A stretch of 57,388 bases of DNA, taken from assembly GCF_003477525.1 (NCBI RefSeq), contig NZ_QUDO01000026.1, positions 1 through 57,388 of the forward strand, written 5' to 3'. Made by a program: the position numbers and the translations under genes. Origin of the DNA: Ruminococcus sp. AF41-9 (GTDB taxonomy: Bacteria; Bacillota; Clostridia; Lachnospirales; Lachnospiraceae). The notes under the pieces were generated by a model. That model saw only the letters and a list, made by a program, of their open reading frames with translations, was not told where the DNA came from and ran no database searches. Positions 1 to 7,597 of the stretch are shown piece by piece (position 1 is the first letter of the stretch; each line of letters starts with the position of its first letter).

Positions 1-215
1 CAGATCTGAAAGAACTTCATTTACAAATGGAAATCTTAAAGGCGGCATAAATGCAGGCAGATATACAGCGGACTACCTGCAATGTGGGAACCTGCCATAT
101 CTGGCATGGAAAAATGCGCATAACTGCGCTGGCCTAAGTTACAGGCGTATCCGCCGATATTTAGTCTGACGCCTAAAGCGTCTGGAAGCACGCGACTTCA
201 GTCGTGTGAGGATAA
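1..215 (+). mobile_element. 3' remnant of an IS200/IS605-type element (TnpB/omega-RNA end)
   Basis: The window opens inside sequence that resembles the 3' end of an IS200/IS605-type (TnpB) element. The clearest sign is an imperfect hairpin at 190-208 (CACGCGACT / AGTCGTGTG with one G-U pair) preceded by several short stem-like segments, which is how the structured right end and guide-RNA region of such elements look. A frame open from position 2 to about 172 ends in the same area, but I do not recognise a TnpB zinc ribbon in it. No transposase can be confirmed because the element runs off the left edge. The call rests on pattern recognition of the hairpin and is moderate. Confidence 0.4.
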
Positions 216-242
216 AGTTTTTAATTCACAAATAGAAATAAG

Positions 243-328
243 ACCAGGGGAGCTTTAAGTGAGAAGCTGAGAGTAAGGTATTCCTTAGACCCTTTTAACC
301 TGTTGGATCATGCCAGTGTAGGAAGTGT
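243..328 (+). promoter_or_regulatory. TPP riboswitch (THI element)
   Basis: All conserved blocks of the thiamine pyrophosphate aptamer are present in order: GGGG at 247-250, GCTGAGA, ACCC, ACCTG with the GGATCATGCCAG block, and GTAGGAAGTG at the end. In this family TPP binding normally favours formation of a downstream terminator. A terminator hairpin follows at 351-378, so an attenuation switch is structurally complete. The gene that follows is a 57-residue protein with no obvious thiamine role; no thi gene is visible within the next 2 kb. Confidence 0.93.
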
Positions 329-350
329 TGATAAAATACCGAAAGTATGA

Positions 351-378
351 AGCATTTGCCGGCAGCAGATGCTTTTTT
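351..378 (+). terminator. Terminator of the TPP riboswitch expression platform
   Basis: A 9-bp stem (AGCATTTGC with GCAGATGCT, one G-U pair) is followed by six T residues. It lies 22 bases after the aptamer, as expected for a transcription-terminating expression platform. Confidence 0.85.
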
Positions 379-465
379 CTTTTCTTTCTGCAGTTTTCAC
401 AGCGAAAACCAGGGAAAATCATTTCAGGAAAGTTCAATAATAAATAATAAGGAGGATTAGTTACT

Positions 466-639
466 ATGTTAATCTGTGATTACATTGTAGAATCTATAGA
501 TGGAGATTACGCACATCTGCGCAGGACAGATGCTTCTGATGAAGGATTAAAACTTGTTGCGAGAGCGCTTCTTCCTTTTGATATTGTAGAAGGAAGTAAG
601 TTACATTATGAAATGATGCAGTATACGATAATTGGGTGA
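466..639 (+). CDS. Small conserved-looking protein downstream of the TPP riboswitch
   Basis: A 57-residue protein starts with an ATG placed 10 bases after a strong AAGGAGG-like site (450-455). It reads MLICDYIVESIDGDYAHLRR at the N-terminus and is acidic with no membrane segment. The fold may be a small beta-barrel similar to short 'DYIVESIDGDYA' proteins of Lachnospiraceae, but I cannot assign a function. It is the first and only intact gene after the TPP switch. Either thiamine controls it, or the original target gene was deleted and this gene now sits behind the switch. Confidence 0.7.
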   Translation: MLICDYIVESIDGDYAHLRRTDASDEGLKLVARALLPFDIVEGSKLHYEMMQYTIIG

Positions 640-640
640 T

Positions 641-736
641 CAATGCAAGCAGTATCTTGCTATGATAGACAGAGGAATTGCTCAGTTATCAGCAGGCAAT
701 GGACAGGAACATGAACTGATCGAGGTGGATGAATGA
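641..736 (+). pseudogene. YefM/Axe-type antitoxin, C-terminal remnant
   Basis: The frame at 653-736 encodes YLAMIDRGIAQLSAG followed by an EHELIEVDE tail. This matches the C-terminal end of YefM/Phd-type antitoxins of YoeB toxins (typical ends read YLAML...GQxHELIEVDE). The DNA-binding N-terminal part is missing, because the preceding gene ends two bases earlier in another frame. Its stop overlaps the start of the toxin remnant by ATGA, the normal coupling for such pairs. It is a broken antitoxin. Confidence 0.6.
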
Positions 737-858
737 AAAAGTTATGGGCTGACAGAGCATGGAGCAGGCGGATTGATGATGTTAACAGGTTGGTTTACAA
801 CATAGATGAGAATGGATTTCTTTGGATTATTGCTTGCAGAGGCCATTATGAAGAGTAA
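733..858 (+). pseudogene. YoeB/Txe-type RNase toxin, internally deleted
   Basis: A 41-residue frame begins MKKLWADRAW, like the first residues of YoeB, then jumps to WSRRIDDVNRLVYNID and ends IIACRGHYEE, like the last 30 residues of YoeB (WSRRI..EHRLVY...IAACRYHY). About 45 residues of the middle are missing. The C-terminal catalytic-region residues (R, H, Y) remain, but the fold cannot be complete, so toxicity is unlikely. The in-frame deletion keeps the overlap with the antitoxin remnant. It is a relic of a toxin-antitoxin module. Confidence 0.65.
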
Positions 859-866
859 AGTGAGAG

Positions 867-895
867 GCTGGAGTTGTAAAAGACTCTGGCTTTTT
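867..895 (+). terminator. Terminator after the toxin remnant
   Basis: GCTGGAGTT pairs with AGACTCTGGC over nine positions (including G-U pairs) around a short loop and is followed directly by TTTTT. It closes the transcript of the decayed toxin-antitoxin locus. Confidence 0.7.
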
Positions 896-1193
896 CGATA
901 TAAAAAAGTTGTATTCTAAGATATATTTGCGGGAATGTTTACCAATGATGCAGATTTGATCGAGTTGTTTATATTGTGGGAATGTCCATTTTGGGACTGC
1001 AAAGCGGAATACAGAGCTCTTTCCGTGCTTACAGCCTGCACATTATTCCTGTTAAATATCCGAAAGATCCTGTCACTGGATATGCTTGCGAAAGTTACAC
1101 ATACAGAAGGAAAATAAAAGGATGTTATCATTTTGTTGGACGATTGTCATGAGATATGATACAATTTTCGTATAATACAAAAAGGAGAAACTT
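896..1193. other. Intergenic region, no convincing gene
   Basis: Several short frames are open on both strands (for example 935-1117 plus, 916-1131 minus), but none has a ribosome binding site or a recognisable motif. One plus frame reads VKYPKDPVTGYACESYTYRR near 1050-1110 and could be the tail of a lost gene. A weak promoter-like pair (TTGGAC at 1136, TACAAT at 1160, 18-base spacing) precedes the rsmH-like gene. Confidence 0.5.
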
Positions 1194-2249
1194 ATGGAAA
1201 ATCAAAATCAGACCCCACATAAAAGACGTGTTCGTTATAAAGGAAAATACCCGAAGAAATTTGAAGAGAAATACAAGGAACTTCAGCCTGAGAAATATAA
1301 AGACACGATTGAGCATGTAATACAGAAAGGCAATACTCCGGCAGGAATGCATATTTCCATTATGGTAAAGGAAATTATTGATTTTCTTAATATTCAGCCG
1401 GGAGAAACCGGATTTGATGCCACACTGGGCTATGGCGGGCATACAAAGGCAATGCTGCAGTGTCTGAATGGCAAGGGTCATATCTATGCCACAGACGTAG
1501 ACCCTGAGGAATCTGCAAAGACGAAGAAACGTCTGGCAGAGCAGGGATTTGGTGAAGATATGCTGACAGTGAAGCTTCAGAACTTTTGCACCATTGATGA
1601 AATTGCAAAGGAAGTAGGAGGATTTGATTTTATCCTTGCAGACCTCGGCGTTTCTTCCATGCAGATCGACAACCCTAAGAGAGGCTTTTCATTCAAAACA
1701 GATGGTCCTCTGGATCTTCGACTGAATCAGGAAGCGGGCATCAGTGCAGCAGAGAGACTGGATACCATATCCAGAGATGAACTTGCCGGAATGCTCTACG
1801 AGAATTCTGATGAGCCATACTGCGAAGAGCTTGCCAAAGCTATTACTGATGAGATCCGCAGGGGGAATCGTATTGATACAACGACGAAACTGCGTCAGGT
1901 CATAGAGAAAACTCTGGATTTTCTGCCGGAAAAAGAAAAGAAAGACACTATTAAGAAAACCTGTCAGAGAACATTCCAGGCACTTCGTATTGATGTAAAC
2001 CGTGAATTTGAAGTATTATATGAATTTATGGAAAAATTGCCGGATGCCCTGCGACCGGGCGGACGTGTGGCAATCCTTACCTTCCATTCCGGTGAGGACA
2101 AGCTTGTAAAGAAAGCCCTCAAAGAAGGATATAAAGCAGGAATTTATTCTGACTATGCAAAAGATGTGATCCGTCCGTCTGCTCAGGAATGTGCACAGAA
2201 CGGAAGGGCCCGCTCCACCAAAATGCGCTGGGCAGTAAAAGCGGAGTAA
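1194..2249 (+). CDS. RsmH-like 16S rRNA (cytosine-N4) methyltransferase
   Basis: A 351-residue protein of the RsmH/MraW family, which methylates N4 of C1402 in 16S rRNA using S-adenosylmethionine in the cytoplasm. The SAM-binding loop is GFDATLGYGGHT (about residues 73-84, canonical DGTFGRGGHS). The catalytic-site motif DLGVSSMQID lies near residue 150 and the C-terminal GGRVAILTFHSGEDKLVKK matches the family's FHSLEDRxVK. A basic ~45-residue N-terminal extension is not found in standard RsmH of about 310 residues. The gene is not in a cell-division (dcw) cluster, so it may be a second, divergent copy. A good AAAGGAG site lies eight bases before the ATG. The next ORF starts two bases after its stop. 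Confidence 0.88.
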   Translation: MENQNQTPHKRRVRYKGKYPKKFEEKYKELQPEKYKDTIEHVIQKGNTPAGMHISIMVKEIIDFLNIQPGETGFDATLGYGGHTKAMLQCLNGKGHIYATDVDPEESAKTKKRLAEQGFGEDMLTVKLQNFCTIDEIAKEVGGFDFILADLGVSSMQIDNPKRGFSFKTDGPLDLRLNQEAGISAAERLDTISRDELAGMLYENSDEPYCEELAKAITDEIRRGNRIDTTTKLRQVIEKTLDFLPEKEKKDTIKKTCQRTFQALRIDVNREFEVLYEFMEKLPDALRPGGRVAILTFHSGEDKLVKKALKEGYKAGIYSDYAKDVIRPSAQECAQNGRARSTKMRWAVKAE

Positions 2250-2250
2250 T

Positions 2251-2523
2251 ATGACAGAGAGGAACAGAAATAAAATCAGAAAACCAAAGAAATCAATCAT
2301 CTTCTTATTCCTGATAATTGTTTATATCTGTCTGGTCTGTTTTCCATATTCCAGACAGGGGACAGCATCAGAGGAAACACAGCAGAACTTTAAACTGGAT
2401 GAATTTTTCAGTGATAAAAAAAGCAGAGAGAATCGTCAGACACGGTTCTCTCTGTTTTTGCCTTGCGAAAAAGATGGAAGGTCCGGTAAAAAAATGATAA
2501 ACTGTAAAAAGAAAGAAAGTTAA
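2251..2523 (+). CDS. Small single-pass membrane protein (uncertain)
   Basis: A possible 90-residue protein begins two bases after the rsmH-like stop. Residues 14-34 (KSIIFLFLIIVYICLVCF) form one hydrophobic helix after a very basic N-terminus. Its last third overlaps a strong terminator hairpin (2424-2459), so if the terminator works most transcripts would end before the stop codon. This makes the C-terminal part doubtful; the true gene may have been shortened by an indel. I see no family match. Confidence 0.35.
   Translation: MTERNRNKIRKPKKSIIFLFLIIVYICLVCFPYSRQGTASEETQQNFKLDEFFSDKKSRENRQTRFSLFLPCEKDGRSGKKMINCKKKES
2424..2459 (+). terminator. Terminator after the rsmH-like gene
   Basis: A perfect 9-bp stem (CAGAGAGAA / TTCTCTCTG) with a 13-base loop is followed by TTTTT. 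It lies inside the 3' part of the small ORF at 2251-2523. Confidence 0.85.
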
Positions 2524-2580
2524 AAGAAGCAGCTGTTTTTTCGAAATCAATTCAACAAGAGGAAAAGGAGTGTGGAACGT

Positions 2581-3822
2581 ATGGAACGCCTGATCTTTCA
2601 TATAGATGTAAACAGTGCCTTTCTTTCCTGGGAGGCAGCAAGAAGAGTAAAGCAGGGACTGCCGGATCTGCGGGAGATTCCGGCCTGCATTGGCGGTGAT
2701 CCGAAGAAGCGTACAGGTATTGTGGTTGCGAAATCAATCCCTGCAAAGAAATACGGTATACAGACGGGAGAACCCATGGCAATGGCTCTGAGAAAATGTC
2801 CGAACCTGACCGTCGTGCCAGGTGATTTTGCACTTTTTGACCAGTGTTCCAGGGCATTTAAGAAAATCTGTGCTTCTTATGCACCGGTAATGGAGTCTTT
2901 TTCCATCGATGAAGTTTTTCTGGATATGACAGGGACATCCCTGATCTATCCGGATCCTGTTGCGACAGCACATGAGATCAAAGACAAGATATACGATGAA
3001 CTTGGTTTTACTGTAAATGTAGGAATCTCCACAAATAAACTGCTGGCAAAAATGGCCTCTGACTTTGAAAAACCGAATAAAGTGCATACGTTATTTCCAG
3101 ATGAAATTCCGGTAAAGATGTGGCCGCTTCCTGTAAGAGAACTGTTGTTTCTGGGAAAAGTATCAGAAAAGAAACTGACAGAGGCAGGAATCAGAACTAT
3201 CGGAGATCTGGCTCATGAACGGGAAGAAAGAATTCAGGCACTGCTGGGCGAAAAAGCAGGCCATCAGTTATACAGATATGCCAGAGGGCTTGACGATTCC
3301 CCTGTCCGTGCTCAGCCGGAAGAAGCAAAGGGATTCAGTGTGGAAACTACTTTTAACGATGATATCGTTTCCATGGAACAGATACTGCCTGTATTACTGG
3401 AACAATGTGATGTACTTGCAACGAGAATGCGGCGAAAGAAAAAGAAATGTACCTGCATTTCCGTAACTTTCCGTACTCTGGATTTCAGGAACCGTTCTCA
3501 TCAGACGAAACTCGAAAATCCCACAGATCTGACAGACGAGATTTACAGAAATGCAAAGAAATTATTTGCAGAATTCTGGAAAGGGCAGCCGCTGCGACTG
3601 ATCGGAGTAGCATTGACCAACCTTACAGAAGACGGGTTTGAGCAGTTGTCATTGTTTGAAGATACCACGGACAAAGAACGGCACCAGAAACTGGATGCAG
3701 CCATGGATGCGATCCGGAGCAAATATGGCAACAGTATGATCACCAGAGCCAGCATCATGAACAGCAACTCAGGGATTGCCCGGAAAGCAAGAGCACAGAT
3801 GGAGAATGAACTAAACGACTGA
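2581..3822 (+). CDS. dinB: DNA polymerase IV (Y-family, translesion)
   Basis: A 413-residue Y-family polymerase that copies damaged DNA. The N-terminal HIDVNSAFLSWE holds the first catalytic aspartate, SFSIDEVFLDMTG the second catalytic Asp/Glu pair, and VGISTNKLLAKMASDFEKPN is the conserved palm/thumb segment. A helix-hairpin-helix thumb (ELLFLGKVSEKKLTEAGI) and little-finger domain follow. A GTG at 2572 is in frame, but AGGAG ends only one base before it; the ATG at 2581 sits 10 bases after AGGAG and gives the usual N-terminus, so I use it. Length is slightly above the usual 350-410 residues. No LexA box was seen upstream. Confidence 0.93.
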   Translation: MERLIFHIDVNSAFLSWEAARRVKQGLPDLREIPACIGGDPKKRTGIVVAKSIPAKKYGIQTGEPMAMALRKCPNLTVVPGDFALFDQCSRAFKKICASYAPVMESFSIDEVFLDMTGTSLIYPDPVATAHEIKDKIYDELGFTVNVGISTNKLLAKMASDFEKPNKVHTLFPDEIPVKMWPLPVRELLFLGKVSEKKLTEAGIRTIGDLAHEREERIQALLGEKAGHQLYRYARGLDDSPVRAQPEEAKGFSVETTFNDDIVSMEQILPVLLEQCDVLATRMRRKKKKCTCISVTFRTLDFRNRSHQTKLENPTDLTDEIYRNAKKLFAEFWKGQPLRLIGVALTNLTEDGFEQLSLFEDTTDKERHQKLDAAMDAIRSKYGNSMITRASIMNSNSGIARKARAQMENELND

Positions 3823-3824
3823 TA

Positions 3825-3872
3825 AAATACCCGCCAAAGACAGAGAGCAGATCTGTCACGGCGGGTATTTTT
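3825..3872 (+). terminator. Terminator after dinB
   Basis: AATACCCGCC pairs perfectly with GGCGGGTATT; TTTTT follows. The loop is ~24 bases and contains a small secondary stem (CAGAGAG..). It lies just after the dinB stop. Confidence 0.85.
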
Positions 3873-4251
3873 ATGGAAAAAACTTGTCGGAGTAAACAGA
3901 TTATATTACAATCGAAAAGAACGACATGTTCCTGAATATTATGCTTTCAGTGAATCAAATGATACAAAATCCACCTGGCTGTCAGATCAGCACAGATGGA
4001 TTCTTTGCTTACAGGGCTTCTCAGATTATTTCAATCTGTGAAAGCCCATACTGTTAAGTTTTTAATCAAATCACTGATACTATCATATTCTGATTGTGCC
4101 ATTTTGTCAATAAAAGTCGTTTTATTTGTAAAAAATTGACATAAAATGGTAATTTAATTTACTTTTTTAAGTATGTTTGATCCCCAAAAAAGCAAAACTA
4201 TTTATTACGGGTCAAAATAGTGGTCAAAATCCACAGAAAGGAGCTTATATT
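3873..4251. other. AT-rich intergenic region before the integrase
   Basis: No gene is seen. A hairpin at about 4014-4047 (GGCTT..CAGATT / AATCTGTGAAAGCC) lacks a T run. A TTGACA at 4136-4141 has only a weak -10 partner about 17 bases on. One of two direct repeats flanking the integrase lies at 4210-4230. GC content falls sharply here relative to dinB, which suggests the left border of acquired DNA. Confidence 0.5.
4210..4230 (+). repeat. Left copy of the integrase-flanking direct repeat
   Basis: GGTCAAAATAGTGGTCAAAA(T) is a 21-bp site made of two 11-bp half-repeats (GGTCAAAATAG / TGGTCAAAAT). It matches the site at 5341-5361 at 19 of 21 positions. The copy lies just upstream of the integrase ribosome binding site. 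Confidence 0.65.
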
Positions 4252-5367
4252 TTGGCAAGACGAGGAGAAAATATCAGAAAAAGAACAGACGGAAGATGGG
4301 AGGGAAGATATCTGGTTACCATAAACGGAAGTAAAAAATACCATTCTGTTTATGCACATTCCTACAATGAAGTGAAACAAAAATTATTTATCAGCAAAAA
4401 AGAAACCGAAAAGAGGTCGAAAGAACAAGAGAGAGCTCAAAAAGATACCGCAGATGTAAGCCTCGATGAAATCGCACAATTTTGGCTTTTGGATATTAAA
4501 AATAAAAGAAAATATTCCACATACAGAAAATATACGGATATTTACCGGAAATATATCCAGGATGCTTTTGGCAGATTCAATATCAGCGAAATCACACAGA
4601 ATCTTGTGGTGAAAACGTTACCGGACTCATTATCCCCAAGTCTTTATAAAAGCATTTACTGTGTTTTTAACCAGATTCTGGTGTACGGAAATCAATATTA
4701 CAAGACTCCGTCGGTTCATCTGCATATTGAGAATATATATGAAACATCGAAACCTGTTCAGACGATCAATTTAGCAGATCAGAAAAAGTTATGTGCATAT
4801 TTACTGTCAGAACTTGATTCCTATAAACTGGGGATTCTGATCTGTCTATATATGGGACTCAGGCTGGGTGAAATATGTGCCCTGAAATGGGAAGATATTG
4901 ATTTTCAGTACAAAACCATTCATATCAACAGAACTGTACAGCGGCTGCCGGCAGAGCAGGGAAAAACCAAAACAATATTATATGAAACCATTCCCAAAAC
5001 TCCGTGTTCTGTCCGGGAAATTCCCATTCCGGAATTTCTCTATTCTATTCTTCTTTCCTATAAAGATGACGGAATCTACGTTCTGAATAAGGTTTCGCCA
5101 ATGGAGCCTCGCACATATCAGTATAAATTTCATTCATATTTAAGCAAAGCAGTTGTACGGCAATCTCATTTCCACGCACTTCGCCATACGTTTGCTACCA
5201 ACTGCATTATCAATGGGGCAGATGTCAAGAGTGTCAGTGAAATACTTGGTCATTCTAATGTAAATGTCACTTTAAACAGATATGTCCATCCATCAATGGA
5301 TACAAAAAGAAATATTCTTGATTCCCTTTCTTATATAAATGGTCAAAATAATGGTCATAATATCTGA
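4252..5367 (+). CDS. Tyrosine recombinase / phage-type integrase
   Basis: A 371-residue site-specific recombinase. An N-terminal AP2-like arm-binding region (RRGENIRKRTDGRWEGRY) is followed by a core-binding SAM-like domain and the catalytic domain. Catalytic residues visible are Arg in MGLRLGEICALKW, the HALRH box, LGHSNVNVT and the nucleophile Tyr in LNRYVHP. A TTG at 4177 is in frame, but the TTG at 4252 is preceded by AGAAAGGAG at eight bases and gives the common MARRGENIRKR start, so I use it. It is flanked by 21-bp direct repeats and lies at the head of the glycan cluster; it may move DNA here or act on nearby sites. Confidence 0.88.
   Translation: MARRGENIRKRTDGRWEGRYLVTINGSKKYHSVYAHSYNEVKQKLFISKKETEKRSKEQERAQKDTADVSLDEIAQFWLLDIKNKRKYSTYRKYTDIYRKYIQDAFGRFNISEITQNLVVKTLPDSLSPSLYKSIYCVFNQILVYGNQYYKTPSVHLHIENIYETSKPVQTINLADQKKLCAYLLSELDSYKLGILICLYMGLRLGEICALKWEDIDFQYKTIHINRTVQRLPAEQGKTKTILYETIPKTPCSVREIPIPEFLYSILLSYKDDGIYVLNKVSPMEPRTYQYKFHSYLSKAVVRQSHFHALRHTFATNCIINGADVKSVSEILGHSNVNVTLNRYVHPSMDTKRNILDSLSYINGQNNGHNI
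5341..5361 (+). repeat. Right copy of the integrase-flanking direct repeat
   Basis: GGTCAAAATAATGGTCATAA(T) overlaps the last codons of the integrase. It is in the same orientation as the copy at 4210-4230, 1131 bp apart, with 19/21 identity and the same internal duplication. Confidence 0.65.
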
Positions 5368-5465
5368 TATTCCCTGATTATACGCACATTTCAGGTATTT
5401 TTCGTAGATTGAAATAATCTGCGAAAACCAAACTCCTTTTGTTATGGATTTTGGAGAATTGTGAA

Positions 5466-7551
5466 ATGAGCATACATCTTTTTGAACACAACCAAAAAGC
5501 ATATGAGGCAGTAACCGAGATGCTTGAGAAGGATGGAATGGCAGCAGTGATCCATCCAACCGGAACAGGCAAATCCATGATTGCCTTTAAACTGGTCGAA
5601 GAACATCCTCTCAATCACTTTTTATGGCTTTCCCCAAGCGAATACATATATCAGACGCAGGTCGAGAATCTGAATGTGAAATTTCCGAACATTCAGTTCA
5701 TGTCTTACAGTCGCTTGATGAAAAATGAAGACTGCATCGAAACCCTGCATCCCGACTATATTATCGTGGATGAATTTCATCGCTGTGGTGCCAGAGAATG
5801 GGGAAAGAGTATAAAAAAACATGCTGGATACATATCCAGATGCCAGACGTCTGGGCCTGTCAGCAACGAATATCCGCTATCTGGACAATCAGAGAAATAT
5901 GGCGGAGGAAATTTTTAATGGAAAAATCGCATCTGAGATGACACTCGGAGAAGCCATTGTCCGGGAAATTCTTCCGGAGCCGAAATATGTAATTGCCATG
6001 TATTCTTACAGGAAAGAACTGGATCAGTTAAAAAAACGAATCCAGACATTATCCAATCAGGGACTCGTGGCAGAAAATCAGAAACTGCTGGAACAGCTGC
6101 GCCGTGCACTGGAGCAGGCAGATGGTCTGGAACAGGTATTTCAAAAACATATGGAAAAGAAAGACGGAAAATATATTGTTTTCTGCTCTGACAAAGAACA
6201 CATGGATGAAATGAAAGAACAGGTTCCGGTCTGGTTCGGACAGGTAGATTCCAGACCACATATCTATACTGCATTCTATAACGATACAGCTACAGACAAA
6301 GAATTTGCAGCATTCAAAAAAGATGACAGCGGTCATCTGAAACTGCTTTTCTGCATTGATATGCTCAATGAAGGAGTCCATGTGGATGATGTAGACGGAG
6401 TGATCCTTCTGCGTCCAACTGTATCACCGATTATTTATCTGCAGCAGATTGGCCGTGCCCTGTCAGCCGGTTCTAAAAAGACACCGGTGATCTTTGACCT
6501 GGTCAACAATTTCGACAGTCTTTGTTGTATAGATTGTCTGAAAAATGAAATGGAAGAAGCATTTGTATTGTTTCCGACCACCTATGGTGAAAGAGCACAT
6601 TTCAGTGATCGGTTCCGCATCATAGATGAGACAAAAGACAGTAGAATACTTTTTCGAAAATTGCAGGCAAATCTCAGCTCGGCATGGGATACATATTATA
6701 CGGCAGCCAGACAATGGTATCAGGAAAAAGGAAATCTCAGGATTCCAAAAAGCTATGTTACTTCAACAGGACTTACGCTGGGGAGCTGGATACAGACACA
6801 GCGCAGAGTATATTCCGGTGCAGTAGCCGGAGGTCTGACAGAAGTAAAAGTAAGAAAACTGAATGAAATCGGCATGATCTGGGATGCCAGAGATCAGAGC
6901 TGGAATAACGCACTGGCAGAACTACAGACATATTTCAACGAACATGGAAATCTGGATATCAAAGCCAGGTATGAAACACCGGATGGCTTTAAACTTGGCA
7001 GATGGGTCTGTAACCTGCGGACAAAAGTCAGAACAAAAGGACTGGATCAGGCACTTACCCCCGAACAACGGCAGCAGCTGGCTGAACTTGGGATGATATG
7101 GGATCGCAATTCAGAGAAATGGGAAGATTATTTCGAGGCAGCAGAGAACTACTACAAAACGCATGGAAATCTGGATGTCATGACAAAATATGTGACGGAA
7201 AACGGCCTGCCCCTTGGCAGATGGCTTTCGGAGATCAGCCATCAGGTATGCGGTGAAAATCAGGATCAGATATCCCTGTCAGAGGAACAACTGAAACGCC
7301 TCAGAAGCATAGGCTTCAGACAGGAAAAAAAGACAGACAGACAATGGAATGAGAAATATATGCTGGCGAGAAATTACTACGAGACATATGGCAATCTGAA
7401 TATCCCGCTGTCATATTCCATAAATGGCGTCAGACTTGGCAGATGGATCGCCAACGTACGATCCAAACGCAAACATCCGGCTTCCAGCGGAATGGTTTTG
7501 GGCGAAGAACGGATCAGGCAGCTGGACAGCATAGGGATGAACTGGAAATAG
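5466..7551 (+). pseudogene. DEAD/DEAH helicase with helicase-associated (HA) repeats, frameshifted
   Basis: Superfamily 2 helicase followed by four HA repeats, ~694 residues if restored. The first frame (from ATG 5466) carries Walker A HPTGTGKSM and the DEAH-like box VDEFHRCG. The second frame, from about 5821, carries motif III RLGLSATN, the helicase C domain (DMLNEGVHVDDV, QQIGRALS) and the HA repeats (each ..YY..GNL.IP..Y....G..LG.W). The frames join at an A7 run (5813-5819); six A's would give continuous SIKNMLDTYPDARRLGLSAT. The shift is +1, so a -1 slippery site cannot repair it. It lies between the integrase and the sugar transferase and may be cargo of the same insertion. A sequencing error in the A run is quite possible. 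Confidence 0.85.
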
Positions 7552-7597
7552 GAAGAGAAAAGAAAGAGAAAGATACTTATAGGGAGTTAGAGCAAGT

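Noticed and set aside
1144..1176. TATAAT at 1171 as promoter of the rsmH-like gene
   Set aside because: It lies only four bases before the ribosome binding site, so transcription would start in the Shine-Dalgarno sequence; the TTGGAC/TACAAT pair upstream is more sensible, though weak.
5806..5826. Programmed -1 ribosomal frameshift at A7 in the helicase
   Set aside because: The second frame is +1 relative to the first, and a -1 slip on A AAA AAA leads to the third frame. Loss of one A (sequencing or transcript slippage) fits, -1 recoding does not.
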